A stretch of 64,000 nt of DNA from Stomoxys calcitrans. Taxonomy: Eukaryota; Arthropoda; Insecta; Diptera; Muscidae. Where the stretch lies: the NCBI RefSeq assembly GCF_963082655.1, contig NC_081552.1:128311494-128375493 (forward strand), written 5' to 3'. The notes under the pieces are model-generated. The model was not told where the DNA came from, made no database searches, and saw only the letters and a list, made by a program, of their open reading frames with translations. Positions 56,676-64,000 of this stretch are shown piece after piece; position 1 is the stretch's first letter, and every line of letters begins with the position of its first letter. The translations under genes were made by a program, and so were the position numbers.

Positions 56676-57555
56676 AGACTTAGCTGCCATATAGACTGAT
56701 CTGCCAAAAATAGGATTGAGCCCAAAAAAGGAGCATTTCTTATCTGATTTCGAAGAAATTTGAAACAATGAGTTTAAGGAGACCCCTAAACCTTTTTATT
56801 GAATGTGGTCCAGATTGGACAATATTTTGATATAGCTCCCATATAGACCGATCACCCGAAATTGTGTATTAAACTCATAAAAGGATCAGTGAGTTTTGGT
56901 AGACCCCTACACCCTTTTGTTGAATGTGATCTGGATTGAACCATATTTGGATAAAGTTGCCATATAGACCGATCTTCCGAAATAGAGTATTTAGCCCATA
57001 TATAGAAATGGGTTTCTACCGGGTAAATACCCAACGCTTAGGTATTTACCCAATAAATACCTTTTTGGGTATTATTATAATTTTGCAGATTTCTTGGGTA
57101 TAAAAATATTTTCCAAAAAATTTTAATGGTTTCGTATTCTTTGCATATAAACCTGACCTTCTGATCTTATAAAATCGGATTTTAGTTATATATAGCCGCT
57201 ATATCGACAGATCTCCAGACTAAGTCTTGAGGCAATCCGATTCATCCGATTTCGATGAAATTTGGCACAGTGGGTTCTGATAGAAGATAGAAGTTCTGAT
57301 AGTGTGGTTCAGATCAGAATATATTTGGATATAGCTGCCGCATACCGCCCGATCTCCCGATATAGGGTATTGAGATCAAAAAAGATCCATTTATTACCCG
57401 AATTCGATGAAATTTGGCACATTGTGTTCCACCAGCCCTACCCATTCCTGTCAAATGTGGTCCAAATCGAACCATATTTGGATACAGCTGACCGATCTGA
57501 CGATAAAGTGTAATGAGCCCATAGAAGGAAAATTGTTCATCCTATTTCAATGAAA
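56676..57555 (+). repeat. Degenerate array repeat, ~130-150-bp units, with a hairpin insert
   Basis: Units share 'gatatagctcccatatagac', 'cgatctcccgatatagggta' and 'atgaaatttggcacag' phrases, landmarks near 56688, 56845, 56972, 57330 and 57475. The phrases are related to, but clearly distinct from, the array at 50287-52805. A gggtaaatacc / ggtatttaccc inverted pair lies at 57019-57045. No coding evidence. Confidence 0.7.
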
Positions 57556-58345
57556 TTTGATACAGTTGTTGTTGCTGAACAGTTGCCTGAGGAACATCGA
57601 CTACATCGCTAAGGTCTGGCGGATTGCAGGAGACTGAAAATCCTCCTGCCACAATCCATACAGGAGGGGAAGGCATCGAAACGGGACCCGATAAGCCCTG
57701 TGTGGTTGGGTCATCCGGTTGGACTGGGCTCAAGGTGTGTGCCAGCTGGGAAGGACGGAACTCAAAAAGTTCTTCGACAGCAGCAGCAAGTGGAGCATCT
57801 AAGGAGGAATCGTCCACCCCGAAAGACAAGATCTAACGAATCTTGTGAGGATGAACCCGTGGCGGAATCAGAACACGAGGCTAACGCAACAGGTGGAAGT
57901 TTTGAGTCCTTATTATGGTCCGGCTTTTGTAAATAAACCTCCACCATTGTAGCGCCGCTTCGGCCCTCAAGGATACGGAGAATGGCAGACACGGGGCCTG
58001 TGTTCTTGCAAATAGTAGTTTTTCGTCTTCCGTCTCTAAGCACTTAAGATTTAGTAGCAAATATGTCTCATTACTGGCTGACTTCACTATATATAGCATA
58101 CGATTCAGAGATGCCGCCTTCAAACTTTTGCTGGTTGAAGCCGCTTCTGCAGGGAAAAAGGGGCTCATTGTAGTGATGCAAATGCACATCACCATATATG
58201 GAGAAGTTTGAACGTCAACGTAAGGGGTGAGCTGCTTACCGAATATATTATAAGTTGCAATCTGGCGATTTGTAATAAAGGGTATAAACCGACTTTTATT
58301 ACCAGGAATAGGCAAGGGGTACTGGATATTACCTGTGTATAGGGA
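57556..58345 (+). pseudogene. Family B LINE, ORF1 end and ORF2 start
   Basis: Matches 22040-22720 and 26330-27060: a frame at 57624-57836 with TENPPATIHTGGEGIETGPD, then the acidic CEDEPVAESEHEAN tail, then ORF2 remnants (LYIAYDSEMPPSNFCWL-like, with 'ggcgatttgtaataaagggt' for NLAICNKG). It ends near 58340 and meets the SINE-like repeat. Confidence 0.7.
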
Positions 58346-58365
58346 TAGCTCTGAGCACCATTGCT

Positions 58366-58640
58366 GTCACGAGAAGCTTAGCTTCGAGCTACTAGGCGCG
58401 TCCACAGATTGCGGATTGTAGAATGCTCCATACGGTGTAGCTGCAACAGCAGTCGCGGACAATCAGCGGTATCGAGCGAAGAGTCTCAGTGAGAGGCCGG
58501 GCGGCACCGATTCTTGCCCAAATACTGAGCAACTATGATTCTCGATATGACAAGGTTGGCCCCTTTAAATAACCAATGGCCACAATGTTCCCGCGGCGAT
58601 CGGTCCTTTGGTCCGAAACGAGTTTGCTCATCTACAGGAG
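58366..58640 (+). mobile_element. SINE-like ~330-bp repeat, copy 2 (tail truncated)
   Basis: Begins attgctgtcacgagaagctt and stops at catctacaggag without the (CAA)n tail. It matches 58891-59165 at a constant 525-bp offset with about one difference (58616). Confidence 0.75.
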
Positions 58641-58890
58641 CATGACGAGGATCATCACGTGTCAATGCATACCGCCAGTGTGTACGTTTTGTCATCGAAA
58701 GATTCTTCTATTTTATGCACAACCTCGTGCAGGGCGGTCTCCACCGACCTTCCCTTGACATAGGCATCCTGTTTATATTTGAGCAGTTCGCTGGATGTCC
58801 CACTCTTTATCATGGTGTCCACAATACGTTCCATGGTTTTGAGTAGAAAGGACGTAAGGCTTATATGTCTGTAGGCCTTTTGTGTGATGT
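58641..58890 (-). pseudogene. Family A RT fragment, inverted
   Basis: Encodes TAMNITQKAYRHISLTSF and QDAYVKGRSVETALHEVV on the minus strand, nearly identical to 55741-55990. Its junction with the SINE-like repeat at 58890 is the same as that at 55740, so both descend from one SINE-in-family-A insertion. Confidence 0.85.
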
Positions 58891-59221
58891 TCATTGCTGT
58901 CACGAGAAGCTTAGCTTCGAGCTACTAGGCGCGTCCACAGATTGCGGATTGTAGAATGCTCCATACGGTGTAGCTGCAACAGCAGTCGCGGACAATCAGC
59001 GGTATCGAGCGAAGAGTCTCAGTGAGAGGCCGGGCGGCACCGATTCTTGCCCAAATACTGAGCAACTATGATTCTCGATATGACAAGGTTGGCCCCTTTA
59101 AATAACCAATGGCCACAATGTTCCCGCGGCGATCGGTCCTTTGGTCCGGAACGAGTTTGCTCATCTACAGGAGGAGGATCACCACTTCCACATGCAAATG
59201 TGGTTACAACAACAACAACGA
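58891..59221 (+). mobile_element. SINE-like ~330-bp repeat, copy 3 (complete)
   Basis: Runs from attgctgtcacgagaagctt to acaacaacaacaacg at 59207-59221. It serves as the reference copy of this repeat. Confidence 0.75.
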
Positions 59222-60300
59222 TTGGGGCATCTATAAGGCTGAGCTAAGCAAATATAAGGGCGAGCTGAGAAAGCTCGGTGGAATTCTGTAGCTCGGTGGA
59301 GGATACATTTGAGGCCTCTAGGCTAAGGAAGATTTTGTCCTCGAGCCCTATTACGGTGGTGTACATTCAGAAGTCAGAGAATGTATGGACAATGTCTAGT
59401 GAGGAAACATTAGAACTAGTCGTTGATATACATTTCCCGGGAAATGCTCCAACGGACAACGTGGCGCTAGAAGAGGTTGTCAATGATATGCATTCATCAG
59501 GGGTTATTAAGGAAATTGTGTCTGAGCCGAAATTCCTTTGGACGATAAGAAGTTTCGACTCCTTCAAGTCACCAGGCCCTGATGATGTACCACCGGTTTG
59601 AATACAAACTGTGTACTTTGTTTGAATATATACCTGTGGGATGGAGGGACGCGAAGGTAATTTTTAATTGCGAAAGCAGGAAAACCTTACCACACGAAAG
59701 CGAATGATTTTCGTCCTATTAGTCTGTCATCCTTTATGCTGAAGACTCTTGAGAGGTTGATAGAAACATATTTTAGGGGAAAGATCCCTGGAGATCGCCT
59801 GTCGCGGCAGCAGCATACATAGTAAAGGCAAATCCATTGAAAAGATGGCTTGGGCTTACGATCTGTGGAATCAGGAATCTCTAGGTGCAACAGCGAATTG
59901 GGCTACCGAAAGCAGTCTAGGTATAGGTCCGTGCAAGATCTAAAAATATGGGTCAGCAGAGGAACGCCTTAAGGAGTTGTACTGTCTCCTCTGCTTTGCT
60001 ATATTCAGCTATTAACAATATATTATTGACTCTGGAAGAAGAAGGTCGCGTATGCTGATGACGTGGCCATTGCGGTTAGAGGAAAGTTTTCAAGTACTCT
60101 AAGAGCTATAATACAGGAAGCTCTAGGGGCAACAGCGAATGGGACTACCGAAAGTGGTCTAGGTGTAGGTCCGTGCAAGACAGTAGTAGTTCTTTTCAGC
60201 AAGACATACAAGCTGCCTACAGTGGCACCTGTCTCCTTAAGAGGAAAGAATGTTCCATTTACAGAAAGCGCAAAATACCTGGGAGTTTCGCTGGACAAAC
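59222..60300 (+). pseudogene. Family B LINE, linker and RT
   Basis: IYKAELSKYKGELRK, EASRLRKILSSSPITVVYIQ, DSFKSPGPDDVPP, then degenerate text with RPISLSSFMLKTLERLI in another frame, SRGTP-GVVLSPLLCYI, VAYADDVAIAVRGKFSSTL (YADD kept, 60046-60090) and NVPFTESAKYLGVSLDK. Multiple stops. At about 60300 the sequence switches to family A. Confidence 0.8.
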
Positions 60301-60756
60301 AAAACAGTTTTGCAGTGTAAGAAGGAGACTAACACCTTCTCTGAGGATGGCACAACCCTCATCGTTTGGGTGCCGGGCCATAACGGAGTAAGGAGGAATG
60401 AAAGGGCAGACGATTTGTTAGTCAATCAGTTGTTGTCCCAATCGTTGTTGTTGTAATAAATAGTTAAACATGTGCAGGGCATGTGGGCAAGATGATAAGA
60501 CGTTGGCGCGTTTCCTATGTCAGCTTTCGCGGCTAACAGACACCGGCACTTAGGTGAGGACACAATACCAGACATGAAGCAACTTATGGTAGTGGTTTGG
60601 AAAACAATTAAGGATTTTGTAAGTAGCACGAAATTCATAACTTAAAATTTTCTTTTAGTTTTTAGAGCGCACAACAAGCCGATTACTGGCTTAGATGTAT
60701 GTCCACAGTGGCATGGGCAGATTAATATCTGCATCCTCTTTTCGACCTCACATAAA
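60301..60756 (+). pseudogene. Family A LINE, RNase H end to 3' UTR (joined to family B)
   Basis: Starts in the last part of the RNase H (VLQCKKETNTFSEDGTTLIV, GHNGVRRNERADDLL), is interrupted by a short gttgttgttgtaataaatag relic at 60447, resumes with CRACGQDDKTLARFLC and ends with the gcatgggcagattaatatct 3' UTR. Confidence 0.8.
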
Positions 60757-61285
60757 CTTGGTTAACCCGAAGCCTTTCGGGTCGACACAGTCCGATTTAA
60801 GTGCTTGGGCGACGAACGCGCATTCAACAGTGGAACAGCGAAGCAGTCGGTAGGACTGCGAAAATCCTATATGGTGATCCGATTTGTGAGAGGACGAGGC
60901 TATAACTGAAAGGAAGTAAGGAGGTCAATATAGCTTTCGGTACCATAACGGGACACATAGGACAACGAGCTCAACTATGCAAAATCGGTGGCAAGTGATA
61001 GCATGTGGGGAAGATGATAAGACGTAGAGCATTTCCTATGTCATTGCCGGATTTCGCTGCTAAAAGACACCAGTACTTAGATGGGGACACAATACCAGAC
61101 ATGAACCAACTTAGGGGAGTGGTGCAGAAAACAATTAAGGATTTTGTAAGTAACTTAAAATTTTCTTTTTCGAGATAACTTAGTTTTTAGAGCGCACAAC
61201 AAGCCGATTACTGGCTTGTGTATGCCCATAGTGGCATGGGGTAGATTAATATATACACCCTCTTTTCAAACTTACCTAACCTAAA
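60757..61285 (+). pseudogene. Family A LINE 3' end, further copy
   Basis: Begins 'cataaacttggttaacccga' (INLVNPKPFGST in frame) and runs through a damaged C-terminal zinc-finger region to gcatggggtagattaatata and a ttacctaacctaaa tail. It follows directly after the previous copy, head to tail. Confidence 0.8.
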
Positions 61286-61440
61286 TAGATTTGCGAAATT
61301 TTTTTGGTTTGCAGCAGCGATGCAGTATATTCAAACCTCAATTGATACATTTTCCGTACTTATTTGATATTTAATTTTAATGTAATGATTTAATTCTTTT
61401 AATTTGTTTCTTTGTGTTGATACGTACTTTTTACTGATAC
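61286..61440. other. AT-rich spacer
   Basis: No coding or repeat signal seen. Confidence 0.5.
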
Positions 61441-62245
61441 CTTATTACAAGTAACCGTTGAGTGGAGCGGAGCAATCGAGAGATGATGACAGCGGGATGA
61501 CGGAAGAAGTGAGCGAGGACTTCGCTAAGCTCACAAGAAGACCGAAAAAGCAATTCGGGGCATTGCGAAGGAGACGCAGGAGCGAAAGTGCAGAATTCTG
61601 GAAGGAATAGAACTGATATTCCAGACACTTCTACGGAAGCTGGAAAGAGAAACAAATCTCCCGAAGAGCATAACAATGCTAAAATGCTGAAGAAGTAAGA
61701 GAGTTTCCCGCTTTCAAGTATTTTGGGAAGACCAAGCCACCCCTCCCGCAATGGAGACTCTAGACAATATCTTGCGTAGGAAGTCATATACAAAGTCGGA
61801 ACCGGAACGAAAGAAGCGTGCACGACTCCTGAGTCTTCATGGAGTACTGTGAATTCCAAAAAGGCGACACAGCCATCACGGAAGGGGAAGATGGTCGCTG
61901 GATAAAGTAAAGACCCTCCCTCTCATGCTAGAGCGGCAAGGAAGCACAACAGAGATGAGCAAACTTATGCAGTTATCAATATTGATAGTGCATCCGGCAG
62001 GATTCCACCAGATCGAACATGTGTGGAACTCTGAAGAGGGTCTACCTATACAAATGATGAGCTGCGAGTACAGAGGGGACAACTTTACGATGCCCTTTGC
62101 GTCAGCAGAATATATTAATACTGTCGAGAAGGTAGTCGGAAGTATCCACGCTCCCTGGGCCGCAAAGCTCAACCTAGTGAGAAAGATAGACTTCCCACAA
62201 CTCACAAAGGCAACTATCTTCATCAAGGGATGAATCCCATGGCAG
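61441..62245 (+). pseudogene. LINE ORF1 of a further family (DUF4780-like)
   Basis: The first part reads TEEVSEDFAKLTRRPKKQFG and ALRRRRRSESAEFWK, a basic stretch. After shifts, the frame 61925-62233 gives MLERQGSTTEMSKLMQLSIL, HVWNSEEGLPIQMMSCEYRG and NTVEKVVGSIHAPWAAKLNL. This resembles ORF1 proteins of insect I/LOA-group LINEs that carry a DUF4780-like domain; it differs from family B ORF1 and could be the ORF1 of family A. It is cut at 62246 by a family C 5' end. Confidence 0.55.
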
Positions 62246-63510
62246 CCGGTTGTAAACACCAGATTGATCCGATGGAGTCCTCATCGGCAAGGGCTGCTGC
62301 CTCAATGTGCGTGTTCGTCCTATGGAAGAGGCACATCTCAGAGTGCCTTCTCTCGGGAAGTAATCTACGAGATAGTGAATTTTATGAGTCAGAAGAACAT
62401 ATTGGTTGCAGCGATCCGTAGACAAAGCTGACCAATACCTGCAGCTTGTAACGTTGTCACGGATACAATGTGCTACATAAGGATCGCTTAAGGAATGGAG
62501 GTGGGGGATTGGCCTCCGTGATACACCATTCCGTGCAGTATAGACCCATCTCGCCTGCGCCTGGCGCTAGTGACCCAACATGGAGTGCATTGGGATAGCA
62601 GTCAGGTCTAGAACTGACGAGATAGAGCTGTACATACCGCCAATTGGTAGTTGTGACCCAGTAAATGACCATCCACCTCCCTATAATTCTCACCATCGAC
62701 CGACCACCCGACTTCATAACCTCTGAGCGCCGGACGTTTATCAATCAAAAGAGGACAGTTGGGCTGGCTTCAGGGAGTACACCAATCGCCGCTCTAGTGA
62801 ACTGACACCCCCCTCAAATGTGCTAGTTGTCGAGAGGAAATTCCGAGACATCATTAACGCAGCAGCCGCTCGCTTTATACCAGCGAATCGAATACCCCAA
62901 GTGCGACCCAATTAACAAGCGCAGGCTGTGGTATTCGCAGACGAGCGGGATGGGATTCATTGAACGAACCCCACTAACTCCAGAAACAGCGAGCTGAATC
63001 TGGAAATAAACGGAAGCGGAATTTGTGGCTGGCACACTTGGAGCAATGTAACTTAGGTACCGGTTTAGGCAAGCTATGGTCTACTGTTAAGTCACTCTCG
63101 AACCCAGGTAGACGGGATGACAGGACTTCAGTCTCTTTTGGCGACATAACTGTGACTGTTCCGAAGAGATACGACAGGTTGTTCAACCATAGCCGCAGAC
63201 ATTTCCCGTGGCTTCACTCAGCCTAGGCCATGTGATAGCGGTCCTCGTGGCACTGGACCTATCGAAGGCATTCGACACGGTCAGTCATGCCAAACTATTT
63301 GAGGACATCGCCAACACGTCCCTCCAGCCAGGCCTGAAACGCTGGGTCGCGAATTATCTGTGTTGTCGCCAGTCATTTATGGAATTTAGGGATAAGAAGT
63401 CGAAGCACCGTAGAGTGCAACAGGGAGTTCCCCAAGGCGGGGTGATAACTTCGGCACTGTTTAACCTCCACAAATCCTCCATTCTACACACCCCACTCCC
63501 TATTTTCCAT
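62246..63510 (+). pseudogene. Family C LINE, 5' end to RT, internally deleted
   Basis: Starts at ccggttgtaaacaccagatt, matching the 5' end at 30538. Endonuclease pieces: YNVLHKDRLRNGGGGLA, IHHSVQYRPISPAPG. Linker: RKFRDIINAAAARF-like text and LAHLEQCNLGTGLGKLWSTV. RT: LVALDLSKAFDTVSHAKLFE, NYLCCRQSFMEFRDKKSKHR and VQQGVPQGGVITSALFNL. It breaks off at about 63505 before the YADD box, where an inverted family A piece begins. Several deletions and stops. Confidence 0.82.
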
Positions 63511-64000
63511 GCTTCGCCCATATGTTTGTCTGGTATTGTGTCCCCACCTAAGTGCTGATATCTGTTGGACGCTAAAGCCGGGCAACGACATAGGAAATGC
63601 TCCAACGTCTCATCATCTTCCCCGCATGCCCTACACTGCGTCGCCCCGAAAGGATTCGTGTTAACCAAGTTTATTGGCGGCAGTTCTCTGGCCTTCGCAG
63701 ACACATCATCTTCTTTCTCATTCCCAGTTACTCCGCTATGGCCAGACACCCAAACGATGCGGATCGTGCCATTCTCAGAGAAGGCGTTAATCCCCCCTTA
63801 CATTCCAAGACTGTTCGTGATCTTAGCGTCCTGGTTGCTATTGCCCTTATGGCAATTTTACTGTCCGTAAAGATGTTCATACTTGACACCTTCGCGTTAA
63901 CACCATACCACCTCACGCATTCCGTGATCGCCCGGATCTCCGCCTGCATTACCATATGGTCAGGCAGTCTAAAACAGATATCAGTGCCTGGGTTCTCAAT
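63511..64000 (-). pseudogene. Family A LINE, RNase H and C-terminus (continues beyond window)
   Basis: Minus strand: MQAEIRAITECVRWYG, MNIFTDSKIAIRAI, SGHSGVTGNEKEDDVSAKAR and CRACGEDDETLEHFLCRCPA, then HLGGDTIPDK where it is cut near 63520. RNase H residues Glu, Asp and the last Asp pair are visible. It meets family C tail to tail with no 3' UTR, so it is truncated at its 3' end. Confidence 0.85.

Noticed and set aside
1..64000. Bacterial-type defence systems, operons, riboswitches or a virus
   Set aside because: No such motifs seen; all polymerase-like sequences are LINE reverse transcriptases and all integrase-like ones are mariner/Tc1 transposases.

Overview
The window looks like heterochromatin-like or intronic DNA of a higher fly, most likely a calyptrate (muscid-type) fly. 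I infer this from the AT-rich base composition, I-type, RTE and Jockey-type LINEs, several mariner/Tc1 elements, and two families of non-coding tandem-array repeats, one of which carries the phrase 'gccatataaaccgatc' and the end 'agcacgcttttacttgttt' that I associate with calyptrate genomes. The species is not proven. There is no bacterial or viral gene system here. Almost everything is mobile DNA, much of it nested, and only one convincing host exon is visible (41820-42113, minus strand).

Layout. 1-3718: an I-type LINE on the minus strand whose ORF1 is intact and whose ORF2 is open to the window edge. 4712-7421: the gag-like ORF1 of another LINE, split by a fold-back mariner derivative and then tandemly duplicated (1,120 bp). 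7850-9060: an eroded LINE. 10085-13393: two head-to-head copies of 'family A' (LOA/I-group LINE with RNase H). 13811-13907: a minute LINE derivative. 15313-19930: a non-coding repeat built on a ~130-bp tandem array, carrying a mariner, a tRNA-derived SINE and a family A 3' end. 19935-25110: 'family B' (a second RNase H LINE), split by a nearly intact Tc1 element. 25600-30640: another family B copy interrupted by a 3.28-kb 'family C' (Jockey-type) LINE with a target-site duplication. 30640-32210: AT-rich non-coding DNA. 32220-33440: family C remnant. 34060-36680: RTE LINE with the same SINE inserted. 36720-37900: inverted copy of the ~130-bp array. 37915-41350: family B on the minus strand.

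41820-50836 is the only part with a host gene signal: a 98-codon, phase 0-0 coiled-coil exon with good splice sites. A 4.46-kb tandem duplication starts inside this exon, so a truncated second copy of the exon with its acceptor but no donor lies upstream in the gene. 50280-52922 holds two consecutive ~150-bp-unit repeat elements.

53150-64000 is a mosaic of families A, B and C: a family A ORF1 with tandem peptide repeats, a poly(A)-tailed LINE end, a ~330-bp SINE-like repeat in three places, a B/A chimera at 60300, a further LINE ORF1 at 61440-62245, and a C/A junction near 63510. Together the elements give a relative insertion order: Tc1 is younger than family B, family C is younger than a family B copy, the SINE is younger than RTE, and mariner, SINE and family A are all younger than the ~130-bp array. 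Both long tandem duplications look younger than the elements inside them.
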